A stretch of 64,000 nucleotides of DNA. Source: Hahella sp. KA22. Lineage in GTDB: Bacteria > Pseudomonadota > Gammaproteobacteria > Pseudomonadales > Oleiphilaceae. Under the pieces are notes generated by a model. That model searched no databases and was not told the origin of the DNA. It saw only the letters and a program-made list of their open reading frames with translations. The position numbers and the translations under genes were made by a program. Numbering within the stretch: position 1 is the stretch's first letter; each line of letters opens with the position of its first letter. The DNA lies in contig NZ_CP035490.1 of assembly GCF_004135205.1 (NCBI RefSeq), forward strand, positions 5,313,644 to 5,377,643, given 5' to 3'. Positions 44,994 through 58,032 of the stretch are shown in pieces.

Positions 44994-46756
44994 AAGGCGG
45001 TTTTTCCAAACTCGTTCATGCAACATCTCCTTAGTTGTTCCGCCATCTCGCCTGCATTGGCATATCGCTTGGCAGGGTCCTTTTGCAACGCCTTATTGGT
45101 AATTCGAACAGCGCTTGCGGGAAGCTCCGGCCTCAGTTCTCTGACGCTACGGTGCTTTTTGTTCAGAATCTGCTGGGTCAGTTCAGGTAGAGAATCCGCG
45201 TTGAAAGGCGGCTCTCCGGTCAGCAACTGATAAAATGTCACACCCAGACTGAATATGTCCGAGACCCCGTTCACTTTGCCGCCTTTCAACTGCTCCGGCG
45301 ACATATACAACGGACTGCCCAGCATCTGCCCTGTGCGGGTTTTCGACTTGTCGGAGATCCGCGCAATGCCGAAATCAGTTACTTTAACCTGTTGGTTATC
45401 CGGGTTGAAGATGATATTCGCGGGTTTGATATCACGGTGCACGATATTTTTCTGGTGGGCGTATTCCAGAGCCTCCGCCACTTTCGCCATCAGCATGTAC
45501 ACCACTTCCACAGGCAGCAACCGCCCTGGTTTGGCGTAGGCGTTGAGGCTCTTGCCCTGGATATAGTCCATGGCGATAAAGGCGAGATCAGCTTCTTCGC
45601 CGACATCATAAACCGTCACGATATTGGGATGATCCAACCTGCCCGCCGCTTCCGCCTCTCGGAAGAAACGCGCTTTGAGATCAGCCAGACGATGGGAATC
45701 GAACTGCCTGTAATTCAGTGTTTTAACCGCAACCTGACGGGAGATTTTAGGATCGCGCCCCAGATACACCACGCCCATGGCGCCGCGCCCCAGTTCCCGC
45801 ACGATTTCATAGCGCCCCAACACCGGACGGGATATGTCCGCCGGCGTAGCCAGCGTTTGTGTCGCCGCCCATTCGGTGTCTCCCGCCTGCTGCATGGTTT
45901 CGAATTTCGCCAGTTTCTTCGCCCGCTCCGCCGCATCGCGGAATTTGGGGTTGGCGGCGGCTATGGACAAATAGGTATTGGCGGCGGCGTCATATTGACG
46001 CTTTTTCTCCTGCTGCACGGCCACGTCATACACAATGGCGCAGGCGTCCTCTCTGGACAGGCACGGACGCAGCGTCGTCAGCGTTTCTTCCAGCATCCCT
46101 TGCTTTAACTGCATTTTACCCAGGCGTAAACTGACATCCTGACGCGCTTCCCGTAACGCTTCGATCTGTTTCTGCTGTTTCAGCCAGAAGGCCATGACCA
46201 GATAGCCCGCCGCCAAAAACTGAATCGTCACTCCCAGCGGCAGCCATCTGGACTGCGCCACTTGCATGCCTATCTGGATAACAGCGAGAGAGACCACAAG
46301 CACAGCGACAGTAAAAAATCCCGCTGGCCACGTCATTCGGGGCAACGCCGCCACAAGTAACAGCATACAGACCAAAATGAGCGCTTTCTCGGCCAGGAAA
46401 AACCAGGGCGGCGTCTCCAGTCCCGGCGCCACGCGGAAAGCATTGGTCTCAATTTGGCTGGCGGCGTCCCATTTCGCCGGAGCGAGATAGGGGTCTAAAA
46501 AGAATACGGGAGACGGGGCCAGTCCCGGCATCAGCCTTTGCGCCAGGGGAACATCGTCGGCCGGCTTGATGGGGGTATTCTTGTTGACGCTCCAGGCGGC
46601 GTTATATAACCAGGTATCCAGAGAAGGAAGTTGACGGGCCAGTTGTGGCGCGAGCACGACAAGACAAGCAGCCGCAATGACCACTGTACGTAAGCTGTAT
46701 GCGCGCGCCAGCAATCGGCGCACATTGTTGAAAACCGAATGACGCTTCGCCGCCAC
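44987..46756 (-). CDS. transmembrane Ser/Thr protein kinase with C-terminal kinase domain
   Basis: The 589-residue protein has a transmembrane helix near 23-41, then a short periplasmic segment opening 'LDTWLYNAAW', which recalls a shrunken CHASE2 sensor. Three more helices follow (about 120-195), then a Glu/Lys-rich coil and TPR-like repeats (about 245-290). The kinase domain (314-575) has 'LGRGAMGVVYLGRD', 'VAVKTL', 'HRDIKPANI' (440-448), 'DFGIAR' and 'GSPLYMSPEQL'. The order is opposite to PknB, where the kinase comes first. With the phosphatase and FHA genes it forms a phosphorylation switch whose target is unknown. Confidence 0.9.
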   Translation of the reverse strand: MAAKRHSVFNNVRRLLARAYSLRTVVIAAACLVVLAPQLARQLPSLDTWLYNAAWSVNKNTPIKPADDVPLAQRLMPGLAPSPVFFLDPYLAPAKWDAASQIETNAFRVAPGLETPPWFFLAEKALILVCMLLLVAALPRMTWPAGFFTVAVLVVSLAVIQIGMQVAQSRWLPLGVTIQFLAAGYLVMAFWLKQQKQIEALREARQDVSLRLGKMQLKQGMLEETLTTLRPCLSREDACAIVYDVAVQQEKKRQYDAAANTYLSIAAANPKFRDAAERAKKLAKFETMQQAGDTEWAATQTLATPADISRPVLGRYEIVRELGRGAMGVVYLGRDPKISRQVAVKTLNYRQFDSHRLADLKARFFREAEAAGRLDHPNIVTVYDVGEEADLAFIAMDYIQGKSLNAYAKPGRLLPVEVVYMLMAKVAEALEYAHQKNIVHRDIKPANIIFNPDNQQVKVTDFGIARISDKSKTRTGQMLGSPLYMSPEQLKGGKVNGVSDIFSLGVTFYQLLTGEPPFNADSLPELTQQILNKKHRSVRELRPELPASAVRITNKALQKDPAKRYANAGEMAEQLRRCCMNEFGKTALC

Positions 46757-46887
46757 GCTGAGTATCCCTGCTTTAATTCTGATGAAAAAGGCGATCAGCC
46801 GATTAGGCAGAGATTAACGGACACTTAGAGAAACTTATAGATAAATTAGTTTAAGTTTCGTTACATATTGTTGTGTTACGACACAAC

Positions 46888-47002
46888 TATTAATCCGGCA
46901 GACAAATAGCTTCCTTCTATTTGTCTGCAACGACAGGGCCTGCACAGGTCAGGCCCTGTCTCCCGCGGCTTGTCGCCGCGCAGGCGCGTCCATGCGCCTG
47001 GT
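46888..47002 (+). mobile_element. five-hairpin element, copy 2, lacking the last hairpin
   Basis: The sequence is identical to copies 1 and 3 from the flanking TA (46888-46889) through H1-H4, ending at GCGCCTGGT. It then departs from the other copies exactly where H5 would begin. It lies 11 bases downstream of the astB stop and 131 bases upstream of the kinase start. Loss of precisely one hairpin module suggests either deletion or a modular structure. Confidence 0.85.
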
Positions 47003-47013
47003 CAAGGAGGGAG

Positions 47014-48354
47014 TTACGCCAGCTGGAAAGGATACAGCGAGCCTAATTGCAACAGTTGGGTCAGTTCATCCAGCGCCGTGCGGCATTCGGTCAGCAGCTG
47101 CGGGTCAGACAGATCCTGCTGGGAGATGCGGTCGCGGTAGTGCTTGTCCACCCAGGCATTAAGCGTGTCGAACAATGTGTCAGACATCATCACATGGGGA
47201 TGCACCGCCGCCAGCTCCGCTTCCGTCAACGCCACACGCAGACGCAAACAGGCCGGGCCGCCGCCGTTTTTCATGCTTTGCTTCAGATCGAAAACTTCCA
47301 CGCGCTTAATGGGGCCGCCGCGAGTAACCAGATCATCCAGATAGGCTTTGACGTTAGGATTGTCGCGACACTCATGAGGCACCACCAGCATCATGTCGTC
47401 GTCATTCAGACTTAACAACTGGCTGTTGAACAGGTAGCTGGACACCGCGTCCGCCACAGATACTTCGCTATCAGACACTTTGACCGCCTTCAGCAGACAG
47501 CCTTGCAGTTTCGCTTCCAGCTCGGTCAGCATTTGCGACGTATTCACAAACGCCTGTTCGTGGTAGAACAGCACATTGCGGTTACCTACCGCGATAACGT
47601 CATTGTGGAACACGCCCTGATCAATGACCGCCGGGTTCTGTTGCGCGTACACCACTGACGAGTCGGCCAGTCCATGCAAACGCGCCACCGCCTGACAGGC
47701 TTCCAGAGTCTGTCGCGCAGGGTATTTCATCGGACGCGGCGCATTCTCGTCGAAAGCCACTCTGCCATAGACAAACAGCTCCACTCCCTTGTCTTCATAG
47801 TTCTTGCAGAAACGGGTGTGGTTAGCCGCGCCTTCGTCGCCGAACTGACTGGTGGGCGGCAGCGCCTTGTGATGAGCGAAGTGCTGATCATTATTGAAAA
47901 TGCCCTGCAGGATACGGGTCGTTGTCGGGTGCTCAATCGAACGGTGGAACTTCGCATTCAGGTTCGCTGCAGTGAAGTGCACCCGACCATCAGTGGTGTC
48001 GGCGCTGGGCGAGACGGTCGCCGCATTCGCCGTCCACATGCAGGAGGCGGAAGCGACTGCGCCCAGAAACACCGGCGCCTGATGCGCCGCCTGCAGCAGT
48101 ACTTCCCGATCTGACCCGGTAAAGCCCAGACGACGCAGAGTCGCGATGTCCGGGCGCTCCTGCGGCAGCAATACGCCCTGCTTGAAGCCCATGTCGTGCA
48201 GCGCCTTCATTTTGCGCAGCCCTTGCTTGGCGGCTTCCCTGGGGTTGGACACATCGCGAATATTGGTTTCTGAGGCCACGTTGCCGTAGGAAAGCCCGCT
48301 ATAGTTGTGAGTCGGCCCTACCAGCCCGTCAAAATTGACTTCAAATGCCTTCAT
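47014..48354 (-). CDS. astB: N-succinylarginine dihydrolase
   Basis: The 446-residue protein has the AstB signatures: '[20 protein letters not shown]', '[20 protein letters not shown]', '[20 protein letters not shown]', '[20 protein letters not shown]' and '[13 protein letters not shown]', which contains the catalytic Cys. It hydrolyses N2-succinylarginine to N2-succinylornithine, CO2 and two ammonia, the second step of the AST pathway. Last gene of the operon here; hairpin element copy 2 follows within 11 bases. astE, which often comes next, is missing. Confidence 0.97.
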   Translation of the reverse strand: MKAFEVNFDGLVGPTHNYSGLSYGNVASETNIRDVSNPREAAKQGLRKMKALHDMGFKQGVLLPQERPDIATLRRLGFTGSDREVLLQAAHQAPVFLGAVASASCMWTANAATVSPSADTTDGRVHFTAANLNAKFHRSIEHPTTTRILQGIFNNDQHFAHHKALPPTSQFGDEGAANHTRFCKNYEDKGVELFVYGRVAFDENAPRPMKYPARQTLEACQAVARLHGLADSSVVYAQQNPAVIDQGVFHNDVIAVGNRNVLFYHEQAFVNTSQMLTELEAKLQGCLLKAVKVSDSEVSVADAVSSYLFNSQLLSLNDDDMMLVVPHECRDNPNVKAYLDDLVTRGGPIKRVEVFDLKQSMKNGGGPACLRLRVALTEAELAAVHPHVMMSDTLFDTLNAWVDKHYRDRISQQDLSDPQLLTECRTALDELTQLLQLGSLYPFQLA

Positions 48355-48411
48355 CGTCTATCCGCCTCTTCTACTCGTTTAAGTTCGTTGCTGTTATGCA
48401 TGCCATAAAAC

Positions 48412-50924
<2,513 letters not shown>

Positions 50925-50987
50925 GTTGAAATCCTCTTGCTCCGGCCCTGTCTTATGCTTCGCTTAAAGTGTTAGTCCCGACGCCGA

Positions 50988-52001
50988 TTACAGAGGCGCG
51001 AACTGAACGTTGTCGCCTTCCGACACCAATATCGCCTCGGCGGTGCTGCGTTTCAGGCGCAGCAGGTCGCCCATGCCGTCCGTTACATTGGCCAGCGTGG
51101 CGCGGAAGTCTTCGAACAGGGTGTTGCACATCAGGTATTGCAGGCCGGTCTGGTTGTCCGACAGCTTGACCTGTTTGGTTTTAGTGGATTTCACGGTGGT
51201 CAGATTGTCTAAATCCGCTTCCAGAGTCGGGCCGCCATCGAAAATATCGATGTAACGTCCCATGCGGAAGCCTTCCCGATTGAGGAACTGGCAATTGTCC
51301 CTGGCCGCAGAATGCGGTTGCGCGATCGCATCCTGAGCGTCTTTGGTCAGCAGGTTCACATAGATCGGATGAGGCGGCATCATTTCCGCGATAAAGGTTT
51401 TGCTTTTGATGCCGGAGTAGTAGTCCGCCGTCGCAAAATCCATATCGAAGAAGTGGCGGCCCAGGCTGTCCCAGAAAGGAGAGTCGCCGTTATCGCCCTG
51501 CTTGCCCTGAATCTCCACAATAATGCGGGACTGGAAGCGTTCGCGATGCTGTCCCATAAACAGGAAGCGTGAGCGCGACAGCAGATCGAAATATTCCGTT
51601 TTGCGATAACGGGGAGAAATAGTCAGCGAACACAGCAGCGGAGAACCAGTGAGCTCATGAGTCATATAAAGGATGGGAACCTTATTGAACACCCCCAGTT
51701 GCTGGGAGGAGTGAATGAGTTCATCCAGCCGGTAGTTATAAAACGGCGCGCCGTTGCCGGCGCAGGCGTCGATGCCTGACGTCCCCAGGATCTCCTTGCT
51801 TTCGGTATCCTCAAGCACGAACAGGTAGCGTTCCTTGCCCGCCATGGACTCATCGCCGGCGAAGGAGCGACAGGACTGGTCGATCTTCTCGCCCAGTTTG
51901 TCGCGGTCCGCAGGCAGGGTAGATACCTGCGCTGCGCTTTCGTTTATTAACTTCTCAATGCCGGGCAGGTCGGCGAAACGGCTGGGGCGAAAAATCACCA
52001 T
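50988..52001 (-). CDS. aruF: arginine/ornithine N-succinyltransferase, AruF-like subunit
   Basis: The 337-residue paralogue of the next gene has 'MVIFRPSRFADLPGIEKLIN', 'PILYMTHELTGSPLLCSLTI', 'IKSKTFIAEMMPPHPIYVNL' and 'FRMGRYIDIFDGGPTLEADL'. Two side-by-side astA paralogues are the Pseudomonas arrangement (AruF then AruG), whereas E. coli has a single AstA. Of several ATGs I prefer 52001, because GGAGG then lies eight bases upstream. ATGs at 52007 and 52016 are possible. Confidence 0.92.
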   Translation of the reverse strand: MVIFRPSRFADLPGIEKLINESAAQVSTLPADRDKLGEKIDQSCRSFAGDESMAGKERYLFVLEDTESKEILGTSGIDACAGNGAPFYNYRLDELIHSSQQLGVFNKVPILYMTHELTGSPLLCSLTISPRYRKTEYFDLLSRSRFLFMGQHRERFQSRIIVEIQGKQGDNGDSPFWDSLGRHFFDMDFATADYYSGIKSKTFIAEMMPPHPIYVNLLTKDAQDAIAQPHSAARDNCQFLNREGFRMGRYIDIFDGGPTLEADLDNLTTVKSTKTKQVKLSDNQTGLQYLMCNTLFEDFRATLANVTDGMGDLLRLKRSTAEAILVSEGDNVQFAPL

Positions 52002-52063
52002 TCTCATTCCCTCCAATTAATTCAGACTGACAGGTTGTACAAGCTAGTTCCCTTTAACTTTCC

Positions 52064-53281
<1,218 letters not shown>

Positions 53282-53393
53282 TCATCTTCTCCATTCGGGT
53301 GAGCCGGCCAACGCTCCGCAGCGTCTCCGGCGAAGTTATTTTTTACGGGCCTGTCAGGCCCAATGTCAGTTAGTTTAGGAACAAAAGAAATAG

Positions 53394-53435
53394 AAGGATT
53401 TCGCAAAGGCGACATGAATTTACAGATTTGCGCAC
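53394..53435 (-). promoter_or_regulatory. putative ArgR (AraC-type) tandem binding site upstream of astC
   Basis: Read toward astC there are two 21-base half-sites in direct repeat. The proximal one is TGTCGC, eight bases, then AA, a full match to the Pseudomonas ArgR half-site TGTCGC-N8-AA-N5. The distal one is GTGCGC, eight bases, then AA. A gene for an ArgR-like regulator lies 1.5 kb away. Arginine-dependent activation of the operon is inferred from these two facts. Confidence 0.6.
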
Positions 53436-53508
53436 CCCGACGCAGGCCGCCATACGTAATTAAGGCAATTTCAATGGGCTATAGCGTATTGATTCGCCAG
53501 AGAATAAT

Positions 53509-53524
53509 ACTGTCGCGCGACAGT
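53509..53524. promoter_or_regulatory. 16-base palindrome containing TGTCGC on both strands
   Basis: ACTGTCGCGCGACAGT is a perfect palindrome 51 bases before the ATG of the GNAT-like gene. Each arm carries the TGTCGC core of ArgR half-sites, but the AA spacing is not met, so another regulator or a hairpin is equally possible. Confidence 0.4.
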
Positions 53525-53574
53525 CCCGGTCTCGCTTAGTATAGGAAGGCTTTCTATAAAGGGTGTGAATAACC

Positions 53575-54786
53575 ATGAAAAATACGCTCGCCAAGATCAA
53601 GGACGTAAAAAATCGACATAAAGAACGCCGCACGCCTCTGGGACTGGAGTTCGCTATCGCCGACAGCATCAACTTCCTCAATGCGGCGGACTGGGACCGT
53701 GTCGCCGACGCCGCATCCGTATTTCTGCAACGGGACTATCTACAGGCGCTGGAGCTCAACGCGCCGGACAATGTATCTCCCCGCTACGGCCTGATATACA
53801 AAGACCGTACTCCAATCGGCGTGGTCAGCTGCCAGATCGCCGATGTGTCCGGCGACCGTATGATGAAAAGCGAAAAGCCCGACAACGCCAAAGCCAAATT
53901 GAGTCAGAAGTATCAGGAACGCATTTTGGTTTGCGGCAATCTGGTGTCCTGCGGCCTCCATGGCGTCGCCTTCGCCGAGGGCGTCGATGCGGAGCTGGGA
54001 TGGCGCGCCCTGGCGGAGCTGTTGTACCGCATCCGTCGGGGAGAAAAGCTGGGGGGCTCCATCGACTTTGTCATGCTCAAGGACTTCAACAGCGATATGT
54101 TGCCGCAGTCTGAAATCCTGAAACGCTACAGTTACCGATCCATTCAGACTGACCCGGAAATGGTGTTGACGCTGGAGCCGGGAACCCGGACCTTCGAAGA
54201 CTATCTGCAAAGCCTCACCGGCAAGTACCGCAAGCGCATTACCGCCATCATCAAGAAGCTGCAGGACGCCGGCGTGGAAACGCAGACCCTGGACAGCATC
54301 AGCGATGAACAGGATGCAGCGCTGCACGCTCTCTACCTGCAGGTGGAGAACCGCGCCGCCGCCCGTCTGGCGACATTACCCAAGGGGTATTTCAAAGCGC
54401 TGTCGGATTCGCTGGGAGACCGTTTCGCCTGCACCACTTTGTCAATGGATGGTCGGATTGTAGGCTTCGTCACCTCTGTTAAAGACCGCGACACATCCAT
54501 GGCCTACTACGTCGGGCTGGATTACGACGTTAACGCCGACCTGCCCCTGTATTTCCGCCTGCTACAGCTCTCCATTGAACATGGCTGCCAGTTTGGTTGC
54601 GGCAAAGTATCCCTGGGCCGAACCGCACTGGAGCCCAAGGCCAATCTCGGCGCCAAACCTGTGGATTGCCATCTGTGGATGCGGCATCGCGCCGCGGCGG
54701 TCAACTACGTGGTGCGCAAACTGTTTCGCGCCATCCCCCATGCGGAAGCGCCTACTCGCAATGCATTGAAGACCGTCGAGCAGTAA
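53575..54786 (+). CDS. GNAT-fold protein of the peptidogalycan-biosynthesis/FemAB-like type
   Basis: The 403-residue protein has a C-terminal acyltransferase-like half: 'FEDYLQSLTGKYRKRITAII', 'VENRAAARLATLPKGYFKAL', 'MDGRIVGFVTSVKDRDTSMA' and 'YYVGLDYDVNADLPLYFRLL', followed by 'KVSLGRTALEPKANLGAKPV'. The pattern matches the PF04339/FemAB-like branch of the GNAT superfamily. Its substrate is unknown. It lies between the ast operon and argR and may share their control through the palindrome upstream. It has no signal peptide. A role in arginine metabolism is speculative. Confidence 0.7.
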   Translation: MKNTLAKIKDVKNRHKERRTPLGLEFAIADSINFLNAADWDRVADAASVFLQRDYLQALELNAPDNVSPRYGLIYKDRTPIGVVSCQIADVSGDRMMKSEKPDNAKAKLSQKYQERILVCGNLVSCGLHGVAFAEGVDAELGWRALAELLYRIRRGEKLGGSIDFVMLKDFNSDMLPQSEILKRYSYRSIQTDPEMVLTLEPGTRTFEDYLQSLTGKYRKRITAIIKKLQDAGVETQTLDSISDEQDAALHALYLQVENRAAARLATLPKGYFKALSDSLGDRFACTTLSMDGRIVGFVTSVKDRDTSMAYYVGLDYDVNADLPLYFRLLQLSIEHGCQFGCGKVSLGRTALEPKANLGAKPVDCHLWMRHRAAAVNYVVRKLFRAIPHAEAPTRNALKTVEQ

Positions 54787-54809
54787 CCGCTATTATTCGC
54801 CGGCGGCCA

Positions 54810-55742
54810 TCAAGGCTGACCGGCTCTTTCCTCACTGGGCGTCAGCCCGTACAGATTGCGATAAGCAGTGGAAAAATGCGCGCCGGAGGAAAAGCCGGTT
54901 TTCAAACCAATTTCGGTGATGCTCAAAGGGGAAGAGCACAGCATGTCCCGCGCCTTTTCCAGGCGAATCTGCAAATAATAACGGGAAGGCACGGAGTCCA
55001 GATAACGTTTGAACAAACGCTCAAGCTGGCGCCGTGAGATCTCCAGGTGCTTGGCGATATCGTCCGTGGTTAACGGCTCTTCGATATTGTTCTCCATCAG
55101 TTGCACCGCATCACAGAGCGCCGGCGCTTCTCTTTTCGCCACGAGGTCAGGACGCTTGCGCCCGGTGGTTTTGGCGCCGCCAAGACGCTCCCGCATGATG
55201 GCCTGAGACGCCATTTCCGCCAGCTCGACTCCATGATGACGCCCAATCATAAACAGCGCCATGTCCAGCGCGGCGGTGCCGCCGCGGCAGGTCCAGATAT
55301 TAGCGTCAACGGAAAACACATCCTGAGATAGAAAACATGCCTGCGCCTGTGCAGCAAATGCATCAGGAATTTGTAAAGAGACTTTTTTTCCGCGCAACAG
55401 TCCCAGTTCCAGCAGCAAAGCCGCGCCGTTAGCCACGCCTCCCAGCCAGGATAGGCTTTTGCTGTGCGTGGCGAGCCATTCTTTTTCCAGCAGCGGCGTT
55501 TTATAAAGTCCGACAGAGCCACAGACAACCAGCGCGTCCAGGCCGGCGGCATGAGCCAGAGAGCGGTCCACAGACACCGCCACGCCGTCTCCCGACGTCA
55601 CCACCGGCTCCGCTCCCAGCCGCACCAGTCGATACTTGCGCTCGTCCAGCAGCTCATTACATACCCGCAACGGCTCCACCAGGCTGGCGTAGGACAGCAT
55701 GGAGAATCCCGGCAGTAACAGTACGCCCAGTTTGCAGCTCAA
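54810..55742 (-). CDS. argR: ArgR-like AraC-family transcriptional regulator (GlxA type)
   Basis: The protein has about 310 residues. The N-terminal DJ-1/PfpI-like sensor domain ('KLGVLLLPGFSMLSYASLVE' ... 'DALVVCGSVGLYKTPLL') is followed by an AraC HTH domain (about 210-305): 'EEPLTTDDIAKHLEISRRQL', 'ERLFKRYLDSVPSRYYLQIR' and 'ITEIGLKTGFSSGAHFSTAY'. This is the architecture of Pseudomonas ArgR, which controls the aru operon. I prefer a TTG start at 55742 with AGGAA seven bases upstream. An ATG at 55841 lacks a ribosome site and adds residues atypical of the family. Assignment to arginine control rests on context. Confidence 0.75.
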   Translation of the reverse strand: MSCKLGVLLLPGFSMLSYASLVEPLRVCNELLDERKYRLVRLGAEPVVTSGDGVAVSVDRSLAHAAGLDALVVCGSVGLYKTPLLEKEWLATHSKSLSWLGGVANGAALLLELGLLRGKKVSLQIPDAFAAQAQACFLSQDVFSVDANIWTCRGGTAALDMALFMIGRHHGVELAEMASQAIMRERLGGAKTTGRKRPDLVAKREAPALCDAVQLMENNIEEPLTTDDIAKHLEISRRQLERLFKRYLDSVPSRYYLQIRLEKARDMLCSSPLSITEIGLKTGFSSGAHFSTAYRNLYGLTPSEERAGQP

Positions 55743-55965
55743 GACCGATTCCTCACACCCGACAGCCCGCCGCCGGGCGGAGCTGAGAATTTCTGCTATA
55801 AATAAGAGTAATAATAGATTAAGCGGCTGCGACAAAACCATCTAAAGACCGCCTCGGCGATGCCGGGATGGCGAGGTCGCGTCCAGCGGTTACGGAGCTT
55901 ATCCTATTCGTCCGCGAAGTATAACTCCCGCCGCCAGTTGAACTAAATTCAAATACGGAAGCGAC

Positions 55966-57717
55966 ATGGCTCACATCTTCAGCCGGGTAACCCGACACAT
56001 TACCATTTTCCATCGCGCATTAATGATGAGCGCCGTGTTCGCCATCATTCTTACCTGCGCACTATTGTACTTGCTGGGAGCGGTGCACGACATGCTCAGC
56101 ACCATCGAAGGCCAGCGCAGTATGGTGGAGCAGCAGAACACCGCCGTCGCCAAGCAGAATCAACTAGTCAGCCAGCAACAACACCTCAATGCGCTGCTGG
56201 CGGAAAGTCAAACCGCCTTCGCCCAGTATTCCGAGTACCTCTATTGGCGCCTGGACTCCGCCACCACCGCAGAAGAACGCTCCATCAGTCAGGGCGACCA
56301 GGCGGAGAAAAACCTGCGCAACACCTTGGACAAAATCGCTGGAACTGACGAGGAAATGGCGGATGTCGCGGATGTCGTGCTGATGTATCTGGATGACTTC
56401 AACAAATCCATCGCCGAAGCAGTGGAACGCACCCGCAACAATGACTCCCGCCAGCGCGTCAGCGCGATGATCGGCGAGGCCCGCACCGCCAGCATGGCCA
56501 TGAGCTCCACCTTCAAGATCATACTGGAAGAAGCCGCCAAAGCCGCGGCGGAAGCCAACAAGGGAGTTGGGCAGGCGGCGCAGGAAGTGTCCGTCGCCGC
56601 CAGCCAGGTCTTGGAGGCTAACGATTCTGTCGCCGCCGCCGGCCGCAGTTTGCAGCAGGAAGTGTTGTTTATCCTCGTAGTGTCGGTGACGGTTTCGCTG
56701 CTGGTGGGCTTCTTATTATCCCGCTCCATCACCCAGCCCATTCATCGTCTACGCCGGGTGATTACGGAGATTGAGGACACCAACGACCTCACCAAACGGG
56801 TGAATTACAGCCGCCAGGATGAAATTGGCGCTATCGCCCAGGCGTTCAACGCCATGATGGATAAGTTCTCCGTCATCGTGGGCGATCTGGCGAAGACCAC
56901 GGACGAACTTTCCGCCTCCTCTGAGCAAAGCGCCCGCATTAGTGCGCAAACTAAAGAGTCCGCCGAGCAACTGAGTCACGAAACCGATCAGGTGGCGACC
57001 GCATCTAATGAAATGACGGCGACCGTCAAAGGCATCAATGAAAATACGGACAATGCCGCCAATATCGCTCTGGAAGCGCGCAAGGCCTGCGAATCCGGAA
57101 AAGCCTCGGTGGACGGCGCCACCACACGCATCAATGAGCTGACTCAGGCCATCAATGAAACATCAGATTCGGTCAGCCAGCTCGCCAGGGAAAGCGAATC
57201 CATTGGCGCCGTTCTCGACGTGATTCGCGGCATCGCCGAACAGACCAACCTGCTGGCGTTAAACGCCGCCATAGAGGCCGCACGCGCAGGGGATCAGGGA
57301 CGCGGCTTCGCCGTAGTGGCCGATGAAGTGCGCACGCTCGCGCAACGCACCGGCAACTCCACTGATGAAATACAAAAAATGATCGAACAGCTCCGCGCCG
57401 GAGTGAATAAAGCCGTCTCCAGAATGGAGCAAAGCTGCAAACGCGCGGAAGGCACGGTTACTCAAGCGAGTCAGGCCGCCGAATCTATTGATCAGACGCT
57501 CTCCGCAGTCACCTCCATGCATGACGCCAACCAGTATGTGGCGCAAGCCACCTATGAGCAGCGAGAAGCGGCTGAGAGTATTGATCGCAGCATTGTAGCC
57601 ATCAGTGAACTGTCGCAAACTCTGCATACCGCTGCCGAGGAAAACTTCCAGTCCAGCGACAACCTGAAGCAAATGGTGACCCGGCTTAGACAGCTAGTCG
57701 TCCAGTTCAGGTATTGA
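55966..57717 (+). CDS. methyl-accepting chemotaxis protein
   Basis: The 583-residue protein has two transmembrane helices (about 18-40 and 226-248) around a helical periplasmic sensor of about 185 residues. A HAMP domain ('[20 protein letters not shown]') and a long signalling coiled coil follow. The tip matches the conserved hairpin '[20 protein letters not shown]' and '[20 protein letters not shown]'. It senses an unknown ligand and controls CheA at the pole. There is no C-terminal CheR-binding pentapeptide; it ends 'QLVVQFRY'. Single gene. Confidence 0.93.
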   Translation: MAHIFSRVTRHITIFHRALMMSAVFAIILTCALLYLLGAVHDMLSTIEGQRSMVEQQNTAVAKQNQLVSQQQHLNALLAESQTAFAQYSEYLYWRLDSATTAEERSISQGDQAEKNLRNTLDKIAGTDEEMADVADVVLMYLDDFNKSIAEAVERTRNNDSRQRVSAMIGEARTASMAMSSTFKIILEEAAKAAAEANKGVGQAAQEVSVAASQVLEANDSVAAAGRSLQQEVLFILVVSVTVSLLVGFLLSRSITQPIHRLRRVITEIEDTNDLTKRVNYSRQDEIGAIAQAFNAMMDKFSVIVGDLAKTTDELSASSEQSARISAQTKESAEQLSHETDQVATASNEMTATVKGINENTDNAANIALEARKACESGKASVDGATTRINELTQAINETSDSVSQLARESESIGAVLDVIRGIAEQTNLLALNAAIEAARAGDQGRGFAVVADEVRTLAQRTGNSTDEIQKMIEQLRAGVNKAVSRMEQSCKRAEGTVTQASQAAESIDQTLSAVTSMHDANQYVAQATYEQREAAESIDRSIVAISELSQTLHTAAEENFQSSDNLKQMVTRLRQLVVQFRY

Positions 57718-57790
57718 TCAAGGTCTGGCGACGCTTGCAGAAAGCCATGTCCTTATGGCGTTCGCACATAGCGAGAGCGGTCAATGCGTC

Positions 57791-57836
57791 GACTGGGACG
57801 AGTGACTAGTGCAGCGTCCCCAGTCTCTCTCTTTTG
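57791..57836 (+). terminator. probable terminator of the chemoreceptor gene
   Basis: GACTGGGACG pairs with CGTCCCCAGTC (one bulged C) around a 14-base loop and is followed by TCTCTCTTTTG. It lies 74 bases past the stop. The right arm overlaps the 3' end of the leftward micro-gene. Confidence 0.5.
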
Positions 57837-57940
57837 TAACGCACCCACTCGCCATCCACGCATTTGTAGTAGAACGCCATCATGTATGTGCTAACCGGCA
57901 TTTGAATGCGAATGATATCTCCGTCAGACGAAACCTGCAT
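57806..57940 (-). CDS. 44-residue small protein behind a LexA box
   Basis: A short gene preceded by GAGGG seven bases before the ATG encodes MQVSSDGDIIRIQMPVSTYM and continues 'MAFYYKCVDGEWVRYKRERL' to GTLH. The composition is protein-like (hydrophobic/aromatic core, basic end). A perfect SOS box lies 72 bases upstream with a possible promoter overlapped by it. I know no family for it. It may be DNA-damage induced. The main doubt is its small size. Confidence 0.55.
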   Translation of the reverse strand: MQVSSDGDIIRIQMPVSTYMMAFYYKCVDGEWVRYKRERLGTLH

Positions 57941-58012
57941 AATCAAGCCCTCATATAACAGTGCCAGCGTTCCTGCTTGTGCGGCGACGCCGGGAAGTGT
58001 TTAAACATACAG

Positions 58013-58032
58013 TACTGTAATCTTATACAGTA
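58013..58032. promoter_or_regulatory. LexA (SOS) box
   Basis: TACTGTAATCTTATACAGTA contains the CTGT-N8-ACAG core in fully symmetric form and extends to TACTGTA/TACAGTA arms, the consensus for gammaproteobacterial LexA. Reading leftward, TTGAAC (58060-58055) and a TAAAAA hexamer directly before the box could form a promoter for the micro-gene. Rightward, the dipeptidase start is 124 bases away. Confidence 0.75.

Larger units (their letters stand above)
53282..53574. other. divergent regulatory region between astC and the GNAT-like gene
   Basis: This 293-base region carries the promoter of the ast operon and that of the rightward gene. It contains an ArgR-type tandem site (53394-53435) and a 16-base palindrome (53509-53524), both listed separately. 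No small gene was seen in it. Confidence 0.5.
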
